The position numbers and the translations under genes are program-made. Positions 29,341-37,398 of a stretch of 64,000 bases of DNA are shown in pieces. The notes beneath the pieces were generated by a model that saw nothing but the letters and a program-made list of their open reading frames with translations, was not told the DNA's origin and did no database searches. This DNA is from Akkermansia sp. (GTDB taxonomy: Bacteria > Verrucomicrobiota > Verrucomicrobiia > Verrucomicrobiales > Akkermansiaceae), in assembly GCA_030531305.1 (NCBI GenBank), contig JAUNNT010000002.1, positions 1 through 64,000 of the forward strand, read 5' to 3'. Each line of letters opens with the position of its first letter. Positions within the stretch are counted from its first letter, which is position 1.

Positions 29341-29610
29341 ATGGCTAAAAAGAGCTGGATAGAGAGAAACAAGAAGAAGGCAGCCGTCGCGGCCCGCTAT
29401 GCGGAGCTCCGCGCCAAGCTGAAGGCAGAAGGCGACTACGTGGGTCTGACAATGCTCCCGCGCAATGCATCCCCGGTTCGCCAGGTGAACCGCTGCGAGC
29501 TGACGGGCCGCCGCCACGCTTTCCTGCGCCGCTTCCACCTTTCCCGTATCGCTTTCCGCGAGCTCGCCAACGCCGGCATGATTCCCGGCGTGACGAAGTC
29601 TAGCTGGTAA
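29341..29610 (+). CDS. rpsN: 30S ribosomal protein uS14
   Basis: 89 residues, the short zinc-free form of S14. It has an N-terminal basic [15 protein letters not shown] and the conserved [20 protein letters not shown]. The CxxC pairs of the zinc-binding form are absent (one Cys only). It is placed alone with its own promoter and terminator rather than in the spc operon, as is usual for stand-alone zinc-free paralogues. Confidence 0.96.
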   Translation: MAKKSWIERNKKKAAVAARYAELRAKLKAEGDYVGLTMLPRNASPVRQVNRCELTGRRHAFLRRFHLSRIAFRELANAGMIPGVTKSSW

Positions 29611-29646
29611 GCCCGGGCGAGTTGAGGCAGCAATAAAAAACTTTTC

Positions 29647-29678
29647 TGCGGGCTATTCAACGAGTAGCCCGCAATTTT
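29647..29678 (+). terminator. rpsN terminator
   Basis: TGCGGGCTA (29647-29655), 9-nt loop, TAGCCCGCA (29665-29673), then ATTTTC. Confidence 0.75.
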
Positions 29679-29699
29679 CGTCTTCACGAACAAGCGCGC

Positions 29700-29960
29700 A
29701 TGCCCATCTACGAATACATCTCCGAGCACCCGGAGGACCCGCACCGCTCCTGCGCGATGTGCCGGAAGGGCTTTGAACTGATGCGGCCGGCGGACCGCGA
29801 GCCGCTGACGCGCTGCATGTACTGCAAGAACCCGGTGCGCAAGAAGATCGGCAACGTGAACGTGCCGAAAATCACCGCCCCGCTCTCCATCACCGATGCC
29901 AAGAAGGCCGGGTTCACCGTGCTGCAGCGTCGCGACGAGGGCACCTTTGAAAAGCTGTAA
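29700..29960 (+). CDS. FmdB-like zinc-ribbon protein
   Basis: 86 residues. MPIYEYISEH is the standard start of the FmdB/CxxC small zinc-ribbon family. Two Cys pairs follow (SCAMC and RCMYC), then a basic linker (VRKKIG). FmdB-family proteins are small zinc-ribbon proteins, often named regulatory, but a molecular role is not established. The next gene starts 9 bp later, so the two form an operon. Confidence 0.85.
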   Translation: MPIYEYISEHPEDPHRSCAMCRKGFELMRPADREPLTRCMYCKNPVRKKIGNVNVPKITAPLSITDAKKAGFTVLQRRDEGTFEKL

Positions 29961-29969
29961 CCACCACCC

Positions 29970-31361
29970 ATGAACCTGTTCCTGAGCGCGGAGGAAGCGG
30001 CGCAAGTCACCTGGAGCTTCCCGAGCCTGTCGTCCATCCTGCTGTTCATCATCGGGATTGTGTTTTTCCTGTTCGTGAACGCGTTTTTCGTGGCGAACGA
30101 ATTTGCGAGCGCGCGCGTGCGCGAGAGCCAGCTGCTGGAGACGGAGGGCGACAGCAAGGGCGCGGCCAAGCGCCGCAAGACCGCACTGCACATCGTGCGC
30201 CACCTGGATGCCTACCTCTCCGCCAACCAGGTCGGCATCACCATCGCCTCCCTCGCCCTCGGCAACATGGGCGAGCCGTTCATCGAGGAGCTCATTGCCC
30301 CGCCGCTGGCGTACTTCTGCCACCTGGCGCCGCAGGCGGTGAGCGTCATCTCGTACGTGGTGGCGTACTCCCTGTTCACGTTTGCGCACGTGGTGCTGGG
30401 CGAGCTGGTGCCCAAGAGCCTGGCCATCCGCAAGCCGCTGGAGGTGGCGCTGCTCACCGCGCCGTGGATGAAGCGCTTCGCCAAGCTCACCAAGCCACTC
30501 GTCTACCTCTTCAACAACACCGCCAACTTCATCGCGCACCACCTCTTCGGCGTGGACCCCCACTACGTGCCCAACACCACCCACAGCGCGGAGGAAATCG
30601 CCCTCATCGTGGAGGAGAGCGGCCGCAGCAACGAGGTCACCGAAACCGAGGCGGAAATCTCCAAGAACGCCCTGGAGCTCAACGACCGCTCCGTGCGCGA
30701 CATCCTGGTGCCCCGCGGCAGCGTGGAGATGCTGGACATCAACGACGGCTTCCAGCACAACCTGGAGCTGGTGAGCAAGAGCCCGCACAGCCGCTTCCCG
30801 CTGGTGGACGGCCACCTGGACGCGCTGCAGGGCTGGCTGCACGTGAAGGACATGCTGAAGCTGGCCACCATGCCGGAGCCGGACGTGATGAAGGTGAAGC
30901 GCGAGCTGAAGGTGGTGCCGGAGACGATGAAGCTGGACACGCTGCTCAACTTCTTCTCCAAGGAGAAGACGCACTTTGCGCTGGTGGTGGACGAGTACGG
31001 GGACGCGCTGGGGCTGGTGTTCCTGGACGACGTGCTGGAGGAGATAGTGGGCGCGGACATCCAAGACGAGTTCGAGGCGGACTCCGCGCGCGACTTCTTC
31101 CCGATTGCGCCGGGGCAGTACATCGCCAGCGGCGCGCTCGCGCTCTTCGACCTTTCCGAGTACCTGCCGGACATCGGCGAGATTGAGCCGGAATCCGGCG
31201 TCTCCACCCTCGGCGGCTACATCACGGACCAGCTGGGCCACCTCCCCTCCTGCGGCGAGAAGCTGCGCATCAAAGACTACCTGGTCACCGTCACCGGAAC
31301 GGACAAGCGCAAGGTCACCCAGGCGCATTTGGAACACGCCCCGCTGCAGGAGGAAGAGTGA
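29970..31361 (+). CDS. CNNM/CorC-type transporter-associated membrane protein
   Basis: 463 residues. The N-terminal DUF21 transmembrane domain (spans near 17-40, 100-125 and 130-150; FLFVNAFFVANEFASARVR is the family signature) is followed by two CBS domains (RDILVPRGSVEML...RFPLVDGHLDALQGWLHVKD and THFALVVDEYGDALGLVFLDDVLEEIVG). It ends in a CorC_HlyC domain (SARDFFPIAPGQYIASGA to the end). Members act in magnesium or cobalt homeostasis; the older hemolysin name is not informative. Confidence 0.92.
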   Translation: MNLFLSAEEAAQVTWSFPSLSSILLFIIGIVFFLFVNAFFVANEFASARVRESQLLETEGDSKGAAKRRKTALHIVRHLDAYLSANQVGITIASLALGNMGEPFIEELIAPPLAYFCHLAPQAVSVISYVVAYSLFTFAHVVLGELVPKSLAIRKPLEVALLTAPWMKRFAKLTKPLVYLFNNTANFIAHHLFGVDPHYVPNTTHSAEEIALIVEESGRSNEVTETEAEISKNALELNDRSVRDILVPRGSVEMLDINDGFQHNLELVSKSPHSRFPLVDGHLDALQGWLHVKDMLKLATMPEPDVMKVKRELKVVPETMKLDTLLNFFSKEKTHFALVVDEYGDALGLVFLDDVLEEIVGADIQDEFEADSARDFFPIAPGQYIASGALALFDLSEYLPDIGEIEPESGVSTLGGYITDQLGHLPSCGEKLRIKDYLVTVTGTDKRKVTQAHLEHAPLQEEE

Positions 31362-31388
31362 CCGCTTCCGCCTGACGGCGCAAGCGGC

Positions 31389-31451
31389 ATTAGGATTAGG
31401 AATTAAGATTAGGAAAGGGGACGCTGTTTCATTCTTCCTAATCCTAATTCC
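31389..31451. repeat. Inverted ATTAGG hexamer arrays forming a long hairpin
   Basis: ATTAGG, ATTAGG, AATTAAG, ATTAGG on the plus strand face TTCCTAATCCTAATTCC. The arms 31399-31415 and 31435-31451 pair over 17 bp with one mismatch, around a 19-nt GC-containing loop. It lies between the CorC-type gene and rnz and may act as a terminator. It uses the hexamer seen at 50972-51013. Confidence 0.7.
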
Positions 31452-31515
31452 AATTTCGGTTGCGGCGGACATTGGACTTGAAAACGGGCTGGCGGTATGG
31501 CAGTATGAAGCCGCA

Positions 31516-32427
31516 ATGCTAGACGTATGCCTGCTGGGGACGGGCGGCACGCTGCCGCTGACCAACCGGTGGCTCACCTCGCTGATGGTGCGCTACCAGG
31601 GGCACGGCGTGCTCATCGACTGCGGGGAGGGCACGCAGATAGCCGCGCAGGAGGCGGGGCTGAGCCTGAAGCCCGTGGACCTGGTGCTGCTCACGCATCT
31701 GCATGCGGACCACGTGAGCGGCATGCCGGGCCTGCTGCTCACCATGGGCAACATGGGGCGCACGGAAGAGCTGCACATCGTGGGGCCCGCGGGCACGGAG
31801 CGCGTGGTGAACGCGCTGCGCGTCATTGCCCCCAACCTGCCTTTTGAAATCCGCACCACCGAGCTGAAGGCGCAGGACGAGGAACTGGAGTTCCTGGACT
31901 GCCGCATCCACGCGTTCAAGGTGCTGCACGGCGTCATCTGCTACGGCTACTCCATCTCGCTGCCGCGCGCGGGCAAGTTCGACCCCGCCGCCGCGCGCGA
32001 GCGCGCCATCCCCCTGCCCCTCTGGAGCCGCCTGCAGAAGGGCGAGACCATCGAGCAGGACGGCACGACCTACACGCCGGACATGGTGATGGGCCCGCCG
32101 CGCGCCGGGCTGAAGGTGACCTACTGCACGGACACGCGCCCCGTGCCCGCCATATCCGCCGCGGCGGCGGATTCCGACCTGTTCGTGTGCGAGGGGATGT
32201 ACGGGGACGTGGACATGCAGCTCAAGGCGCTGGAAAACCGGCACATGCTCTTTGCAGAGGCGGCACAGCTGGCGGTAGACGCCGGAGGCGTGAAGCGCCT
32301 GTGGCTCACGCATTTCAGCCCGTCCATGCCCAACCCGGGGCACTTCAAGGACTACGCCCGCCGCATTTTCGCGGACACGCACATCCCCAAGGACGGGGAG
32401 AGCGTTACCCTCGCGTTCGAGGACTGA
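31516..32427 (+). CDS. rnz: Ribonuclease Z
   Basis: Endonuclease that trims tRNA 3' trailers, needed here because the tRNA gene in the window does not encode CCA. 303 residues. Metallo-beta-lactamase fold with LTHLHADHVSGMPGLL (zinc-binding HxHxDH), GTGGTLPLTNRW at the start, and late metal ligands CTDTRP and LTHFSPS. The exosite region GVICYGYSISLPRAGKFD is present. The ATG at 31516 gives the canonical N-terminus; longer in-frame sequence overlaps the previous gene and the repeat. Confidence 0.95.
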   Translation: MLDVCLLGTGGTLPLTNRWLTSLMVRYQGHGVLIDCGEGTQIAAQEAGLSLKPVDLVLLTHLHADHVSGMPGLLLTMGNMGRTEELHIVGPAGTERVVNALRVIAPNLPFEIRTTELKAQDEELEFLDCRIHAFKVLHGVICYGYSISLPRAGKFDPAAARERAIPLPLWSRLQKGETIEQDGTTYTPDMVMGPPRAGLKVTYCTDTRPVPAISAAAADSDLFVCEGMYGDVDMQLKALENRHMLFAEAAQLAVDAGGVKRLWLTHFSPSMPNPGHFKDYARRIFADTHIPKDGESVTLAFED

Positions 32428-32439
32428 CGGGGCGCGGCA

Positions 32440-32727
32440 TCAATACTCCTGCGCCTCCACAAAGCGGATGTGGAACACCTCCGCGCCCCCGTTGTACAGG
32501 TGGATTTCAATGCAATCCGAGCGGTGGCGCACCATGTAGGCGTCATGCTCCTCCGGCGGGCGCGGGGAGAAGCGCCCGATGCGCTCCGGCGTGAGCACCG
32601 CGCTGCGCAGCACGCCTATCAGGCGCGCGTTGCTCATGCCGACCATCTGCACATAATCCGTGGTCGGCAGCGTCAGCAGCGGTATCTTGTTCGTTCCCAC
32701 GGCCGCAGAGGATACCAGCGGATGCAC
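32440..32727 (-). CDS. Hypothetical protein, 95 residues
   Basis: The GTG start at 32727 gives a protein with no recognised family. It contains LLTLPTTDYVQMVGMSNARL and ends IHLYNGGAEVFHIRFVEAQEY, a plausible mixed alpha/beta fold with ordinary amino-acid composition. A later in-frame GTG (at V of VGTNK) is possible. It is convergent with rnz, 12 bp apart, and divergent from lspA. Confidence 0.55.
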   Translation of the reverse strand: MHPLVSSAAVGTNKIPLLTLPTTDYVQMVGMSNARLIGVLRSAVLTPERIGRFSPRPPEEHDAYMVRHRSDCIEIHLYNGGAEVFHIRFVEAQEY

Positions 32728-32755
32728 GCTTTGTCAAGTCGGGCGGCATTTGCGC

Positions 32756-32784
32756 TTGCGCGCGCGGGGGGCTTGGGCTATCAT
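32756..32784 (+). promoter_or_regulatory. lspA promoter (leaderless, GTG start)
   Basis: TTGCGC (32756-32761), 17-bp spacer, TATCAT (32779-32784), then 6 bp to the GTG at 32791. Confidence 0.65.
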
Positions 32785-32790
32785 ACGCGC

Positions 32791-33402
32791 GTGTCCGCAG
32801 CCAAGAATAACAAGCTCACCGTCTTCCTGGTCATCCTCATCGTGGTCCTGTACGCGCTGGACCAGGCGAGCAAGTGGTACATTGTGCTCAACTTCCCGTA
32901 CGACTGGGCAACGGACCTCTGCCTGCGCATCGACCGCGTGATAGCGGACAGCGGCATCATGAACTTCAACATCGTGCGGGTGCACAACACGGGGGTGGCG
33001 TTCGGCACGGGCAACGGCACGGCGTGGGCGCCGTTCCTGTTCCTGGGGGTCCAGGTGGTGGCGCTGGTGTGGCTGTTCTGCCTGTACCGCAAGGGCTTTT
33101 TCTCCACCACGGTGCTGAAGTTCGCATGGGCGCTCATCACGGTGGGCGTGCTGGGCAACATGACGGACCGCCTGGTGCAGGGTTTCTTCCGCCCCGGCGC
33201 GGAATCGCTGGGCTTCTTCCAGAACCTGGTGAACGGGTACGTGGTGGACTTCCTGGACTTCTCGTTCCCGTGGCTGGACCACTACCACTGGCCGTCCTTC
33301 AACGTGGCGGATTCCTGCGTGTGCGTGGCGGCCGTGCTGTTCCTGATATCCTGCTTCACCATGCCGCGGGAGGATAAGGACAAGGAGAAAGGCAAGGCAT
33401 GA
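32791..33402 (+). CDS. lspA: Signal peptidase II (lipoprotein signal peptidase)
   Basis: Cleaves prolipoproteins at the lipobox Cys in the inner membrane. 203 residues with four membrane spans. Conserved blocks are LDQASKWY, VRVHNTGVAFG, GNMTDRL (catalytic Asp126) and FNVADS (catalytic Asp174). About 20 residues between the last two blocks are longer than in E. coli (insert around FRPGAESLGFFQN). The GTG start is supported by the promoter 7 bp away and by the basic MSAAKNNK start before span 1. The stop overlaps the next gene (ATGA). Several lipoproteins in the window are its likely substrates. Confidence 0.95.
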   Translation: MSAAKNNKLTVFLVILIVVLYALDQASKWYIVLNFPYDWATDLCLRIDRVIADSGIMNFNIVRVHNTGVAFGTGNGTAWAPFLFLGVQVVALVWLFCLYRKGFFSTTVLKFAWALITVGVLGNMTDRLVQGFFRPGAESLGFFQNLVNGYVVDFLDFSFPWLDHYHWPSFNVADSCVCVAAVLFLISCFTMPREDKDKEKGKA

Positions 33403-34004
33403 ACGCTCTGCAAGCCATCATCCTGACCGCCGCCTGCGCGCTGCCCGCGCTCGCCGCCTTCCCGCAGCCCCAGCAGAGCGTCAAGCTCGCCTACTCCCAA
33501 CAAACCGCCGTGGTGGAGTTCACCACGGACGGCCCCGCCGTCACCAAGGCCAAGCCCCTGTGCGACTGCACCACCGTCACCATCCAGGGCAACAAGCTCA
33601 TTGCCACGGTGGACACCTCCAAGTTCGACCAATCGGTGGCCAAGCAAATCGACGCCACCACGGCGGACGGCAAGACCACGCGCCTGACGATGAACTTCGA
33701 GGTGCCGCCAGCCATCATCCTCTCCGCGCGCAGCCTGGTGTGGCAGCACGGAAGCACCCCCGCGCCGCAGGTGCTCACCATCACCCTGCCCAAGGGCTCC
33801 CCCGTCACGGACATCAAGGAGGCCGGGCTGAGCGGCGACGCCTTCGACTACGTGCCGCACAAGGTCAAGGACGGCCGCGAGTACACCGTGACCGTCACCC
33901 CGCGCTCCACGGACAAGCCCGCGCTCAACCGCCTGGTGCTCACCATGGTTTCCAAAGACCCCCGCTTCGCCAAGCAGATTGTCTACCTGCAGGTGAAGAA
34001 GTGA
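33399..34004 (+). CDS. Secreted DUF1573-like protein
   Basis: 201 residues with a signal peptide (MNALQAIILTAACALPALAA). It carries the KPLCDCTTVTI motif (Cys-x-Cys) and beta-sandwich strands ending LKVTVTPRSTD-like segments, resembling DUF1573 proteins, which have an Ig-like fold and a conserved C-x-C. The function is unknown. It is coupled to lspA by a 4-bp overlap. Confidence 0.7.
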   Translation: MNALQAIILTAACALPALAAFPQPQQSVKLAYSQQTAVVEFTTDGPAVTKAKPLCDCTTVTIQGNKLIATVDTSKFDQSVAKQIDATTADGKTTRLTMNFEVPPAIILSARSLVWQHGSTPAPQVLTITLPKGSPVTDIKEAGLSGDAFDYVPHKVKDGREYTVTVTPRSTDKPALNRLVLTMVSKDPRFAKQIVYLQVKK

Positions 34005-34008
34005 TTGG

Positions 34009-34037
34009 TTGACATCCGCCGCGGGCTTGTCTAATAT
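34009..34037 (+). promoter_or_regulatory. nadC promoter (leaderless configuration)
   Basis: TTGACA (34009-34014), 17-bp spacer, TAATAT (34032-34037). The A of the ATG at 34044 lies 7 nt after the -10, the expected transcription start. Confidence 0.78.
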
Positions 34038-34043
34038 GGGGGC

Positions 34044-34910
34044 ATGAGCAACCCCAAGGTATCCGATAACGTGGACGCATTGATACGGCTGGCGCTGGAC
34101 GAGGATTTCGGCGACGGCGATGTGACATCGACCTACTTTGTGCCGGCGGACCTGCAGGCGCGCGCGCTGCTGCGGCCTCGGACGGCGGGCGTGATTTCCG
34201 GGGTGGAGGTGGCCAAGACCGTGTTCAAGGCGGTGGACCCGACGCTGCGGGTGGAGGTGTACCTGCACGATGGTGACGAGGTGTCGCCGGAGGCCATCGT
34301 GATGATGATCGAGGGCAAGGCGCAGTCGATTTTGGGAGCGGAGCGCACGGCGCTCAACTTCATCCAGCGGCTCTCCGGCGTAGCGACGATGACGCGGCGC
34401 TACGTGAAGGCCATCTCGCACACGAAATGCCGCCTACTGGACACGCGCAAGACCACGCCGGGCTACCGCCTACTGGAGAAGGCGGCGGTGGTGCACGGCG
34501 GCGGCACCAACCACCGTCTGGGGCTGTACGACCGCGCCATGGTGAAGGACAACCACCTCATGACGGACGGCGACGTGGAGCACCTGCAGAACTGCATCAA
34601 CCGCCTGCACCAGGACAAGCCGGGCGTGGAGGTGGAGCTGGAGGCCGACAACCTGCAACAGGTGGAATCTTTCCTGAAGCTCACGGGCGTGGACTACATC
34701 CTGCTGGACAACATGAGCAACGACGACATGCGGCGCGCGGTGGAGATGCGCGGGTCCGCGGCGAAGCCGTACTTCGAGGCTTCCGGCGGGCTGACGCTGG
34801 CCACGGCGCCCGCGGCGGCGGAAACCGGGGTGGACTTCATGAGCTTCGGCTGCCTCACGCACTCCGTGCCGTCGCTCGACCTGGGGCTGGACTTCACGGT
34901 GGAACGCTGA
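34044..34910 (+). CDS. nadC: Nicotinate-nucleotide pyrophosphorylase (quinolinate PRTase)
   Basis: Makes nicotinate mononucleotide from quinolinate and PRPP in de novo NAD synthesis. 288 residues. The N-terminal ALDEDFGDGDVTS, TALNFIQRLSGVATMTRRYV, LLDTRKTTPGYRLLEKAAVVHGGGTNHR and VEVELEADNLQQ blocks are all in place, as is LLDNMSNDDMRRAV. It starts at a leaderless promoter and is followed by dprA after 2 bp. Confidence 0.96.
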   Translation: MSNPKVSDNVDALIRLALDEDFGDGDVTSTYFVPADLQARALLRPRTAGVISGVEVAKTVFKAVDPTLRVEVYLHDGDEVSPEAIVMMIEGKAQSILGAERTALNFIQRLSGVATMTRRYVKAISHTKCRLLDTRKTTPGYRLLEKAAVVHGGGTNHRLGLYDRAMVKDNHLMTDGDVEHLQNCINRLHQDKPGVEVELEADNLQQVESFLKLTGVDYILLDNMSNDDMRRAVEMRGSAAKPYFEASGGLTLATAPAAAETGVDFMSFGCLTHSVPSLDLGLDFTVER

Positions 34911-34912
34911 CC

Positions 34913-36025
34913 ATGCAGGAGCTCACCCCCAGGGAGGCGCTGATCACCCTCAACCTCATCCCGGGGCTGGGCTCCATCCGCATCCAGAGCCTGCTGGAGC
35001 GCTTCGGCTCCGCGGAGCTGGCGCTCGCCGCACCCGTCAACATGCTGCAGCAGGTGCCGCGCATCGGTGCCGCGCAGGCCGCCGCCATCGCAGACTGGCA
35101 GAGCTGCACCAACGTGCATGCGGAGATGGACGCCGCGCAGCAGTTGGGCGTGCGCATGGTCACCCTGCAGGACGAGGACTACCCCGCCGCGCTGCGCCGC
35201 ATGGCGGACCCGCCCGTGGTGCTGTACGTGCGCGGAGCTTGGCAGGAGAGCGACGGCACGCGCGGCGTGGCCATCGTGGGCACGCGCCGCGCCACGCCCT
35301 ACGGCGTCACCGTGGCGCGCAAGTTCGCCCGCGAGCTGGCGGACGCCGGGTGCACGGTCGTCTCCGGCCTTGCGCGCGGCATCGACACCGCCGCCCACAC
35401 GGGCGCGCTGGACGCCGGGGGGCGCACCATCGCCGTGGCCGGGTTCGGCCTGGCGGACCTCTACCCGCCGGAAAACGCGGAGCTGGTGGAGCGCATCCTG
35501 GACGGCCACGGGGCGCTGGTGAGCGAGTTCCCGCTCTACATGCCGCCCAACCGCAACACCTTCCCGCAGCGCAACCGCATCGTGGCCGCATGGAGCCGCG
35601 CCACCCTGGTGGTGGAGGCCCCGGAGCGCAGCGGCGCCCTGCACACCGCCGGGCTGGCCGCCGGCCACTACGGCAGCAACGTCTTCGCCGTGCCGGGAGC
35701 CGTCACCCAAACCTCCTCCGCCGGCTGCCACCGCCTCATCCGCGAGGGCGCCATCCTCTGCACCTCCGCCCATGAGCTCATCGAGGACATGGGGTGGGGC
35801 GAGCCCAAGCAGCTGAACCTTTTCGACCGCGAGCCCTCCCAGGCCGACCTGCCGGATTCCCCGGAGAGCCGCCTCATAGAGGCCATCCGCGCGGGGCACG
35901 ACACGCTGGACACCCTGTGCACGGCGCTCGGCGCGGGCGCGGGGGAAATCACGCCCCTGCTTATGCGGCTGCAGGTGGAGCGCCGCATCCAGGCCCAGGC
36001 CGGAGGGCGCTTTTCGGCGGTGTGA
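34913..36025 (+). CDS. dprA: DNA-processing protein DprA
   Basis: Loads RecA on incoming single-stranded DNA during natural transformation. 370 residues. An N-terminal SAM/HhH-like region (IPGLGSIRIQSLLERFG) precedes the Rossmann core with VAIVGTRRATPYGV, VVSGLARGIDTAAHTGAL, LYPPENAELVERI, FPQRNRIVAAWS and VEAPERSGALHTA. It ends in a winged-helix DprA C-terminal domain (ESRLIEAIRAGHDTLDTL). With comEC at 43893 it suggests the organism can be transformed. Co-transcribed with nadC. Confidence 0.95.
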   Translation: MQELTPREALITLNLIPGLGSIRIQSLLERFGSAELALAAPVNMLQQVPRIGAAQAAAIADWQSCTNVHAEMDAAQQLGVRMVTLQDEDYPAALRRMADPPVVLYVRGAWQESDGTRGVAIVGTRRATPYGVTVARKFARELADAGCTVVSGLARGIDTAAHTGALDAGGRTIAVAGFGLADLYPPENAELVERILDGHGALVSEFPLYMPPNRNTFPQRNRIVAAWSRATLVVEAPERSGALHTAGLAAGHYGSNVFAVPGAVTQTSSAGCHRLIREGAILCTSAHELIEDMGWGEPKQLNLFDREPSQADLPDSPESRLIEAIRAGHDTLDTLCTALGAGAGEITPLLMRLQVERRIQAQAGGRFSAV

Positions 36026-36040
36026 GCGCGCCGAATTTGC

Positions 36041-36069
36041 TTGACTTTTGTCCCGTCCCGTGGTATAGG
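36041..36069 (+). promoter_or_regulatory. rmuC promoter (leaderless configuration)
   Basis: TTGACT (36041-36046), 17-bp spacer, TATAGG (36064-36069), then 7 bp to the ATG at 36077. Confidence 0.72.
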
Positions 36070-36076
36070 AATCCCC

Positions 36077-37390
36077 ATGAACCCTATGAATCTGACCAAC
36101 GAACAAATGATGATAGCCGCGGCGGGCGTGCTGGCGCTCGCGTTCCTGATTGCCTGGCTGCTCAGCCTGCGAACCTCCGCCCGTCTCCGCGTGGAAAACG
36201 CCGCCGCCATCCAGCGGCAGGACGCCCTCCGAGTGGAGAAGGAGCAGGCCGTTGCCAACGCGCAGAAGCTCCATGAGCAGGACAGCAGGAACTGGCAAGA
36301 GAAGCTGCGCCTGCTCAACGATGCCCACGAGCGCGAGAAGCGCGAGCAGGAGAACCGCTGGAACGAGAGCCGCAAGGCCATGGTGGAGCAGTTCAAGACC
36401 CTCGCCACCGACACCCTCACCGAGCGCAGCAAGCAGCTCAAGCAGGCCAACGGCGAGCAGATGGACGCCATCATCAAGCCCCTCCAGAAGCAGCTGGAGG
36501 GACTCGGCAAGGCCGTGGCCGACGCACGCGAGGCCGAATCCAAGAACAAGGCCTCCCTGGATGCCGTCATCCGCGAGATGATGAAGCAGACCCAGAAAAT
36601 CGGCACGGACGCCGTCAACCTCACCCACGCCCTCAAGGGGGATTCCAAGAAGCAGGGCGACTGGGGCGAGATGATTCTGGAGCAGATGCTGGAGAACAGC
36701 GGGCTCAAGCGCGGCGAGCACTACGTCATCCAGGAGGAGGTGCGCGACGAGGACAACCACCGACTGCGCCCCGACGTGGTGGTGCGCTTCCCCCGCGAGC
36801 GCAGCGTCGTCATCGACTCCAAGGTCTCCCTCACCGCCTACGCCCGCTATATGGCCGCCGACAACGACGCCGAGCGCGAAGCCGCCCTCAAGGAGCATGT
36901 GGCATCCGTCCGCAAGCATGTGGACGAGCTGGCAACCAAGGACTACTCGCGCGTGGTGCAGGACAGCATCGGCTACGTGCTGATGTTCATCCCGAACGAG
37001 GCGAGCTACATAGCGGCGGTGCAGGCGCAGCCGGAGCTGACGAACGAGGCGTACCGGCGCGGCGTGCTCATCGTGAGCCCCACCAACCTGCTCATGGCGC
37101 TGCAGCTTGCCTTCAACCTGTGGCAGAACGAGGCCCGCGTGCAGAACGTGGAGGCCATCTTCAAGCGCGCGGGCGACCTCTACAACAAGTTCTCCGACTT
37201 CTATTCATCCTTTGAGGACGTGGGCAAGAAGCTCACGGACGCCACGCGCGCCTTCAACCAGGCGGAGGACCGCCTGTGCCGCGGCAAGGGCAACTTTGTG
37301 CGCCAGGTGGACATGCTGCGCGAGATGGGCGCACGCCCCAAGCCGGACAAGCTGCTCAAAACGCAGGATGAGCCGGCGGAGCTTGAGTGA
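36077..37390 (+). CDS. rmuC: DNA recombination protein RmuC
   Basis: 437 residues. One N-terminal membrane span (MMIAAAGVLALAFLIAWLLS), a long coiled coil (about 40-190), then the RmuC nuclease-like domain with KKQGDWGEMILEQMLENSGL, RPDVVVRFPRERSVVIDSKVSL and YVLMFIPNEASYIAA. RmuC limits recombination at inverted repeats in E. coli, of interest given the inverted arrays in this window, though any link is only inference. An AGGAA lies before the ATG but would be part of the -10. Confidence 0.93.
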   Translation: MNPMNLTNEQMMIAAAGVLALAFLIAWLLSLRTSARLRVENAAAIQRQDALRVEKEQAVANAQKLHEQDSRNWQEKLRLLNDAHEREKREQENRWNESRKAMVEQFKTLATDTLTERSKQLKQANGEQMDAIIKPLQKQLEGLGKAVADAREAESKNKASLDAVIREMMKQTQKIGTDAVNLTHALKGDSKKQGDWGEMILEQMLENSGLKRGEHYVIQEEVRDEDNHRLRPDVVVRFPRERSVVIDSKVSLTAYARYMAADNDAEREAALKEHVASVRKHVDELATKDYSRVVQDSIGYVLMFIPNEASYIAAVQAQPELTNEAYRRGVLIVSPTNLLMALQLAFNLWQNEARVQNVEAIFKRAGDLYNKFSDFYSSFEDVGKKLTDATRAFNQAEDRLCRGKGNFVRQVDMLREMGARPKPDKLLKTQDEPAELE

Positions 37391-37398
37391 AGCCGCGG

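Noticed and set aside
34694-36919. Possible second gene on the minus strand opposite dprA and rmuC
   Set aside because: Composition is that of an antisense shadow and it crosses two well-supported genes and their promoter.
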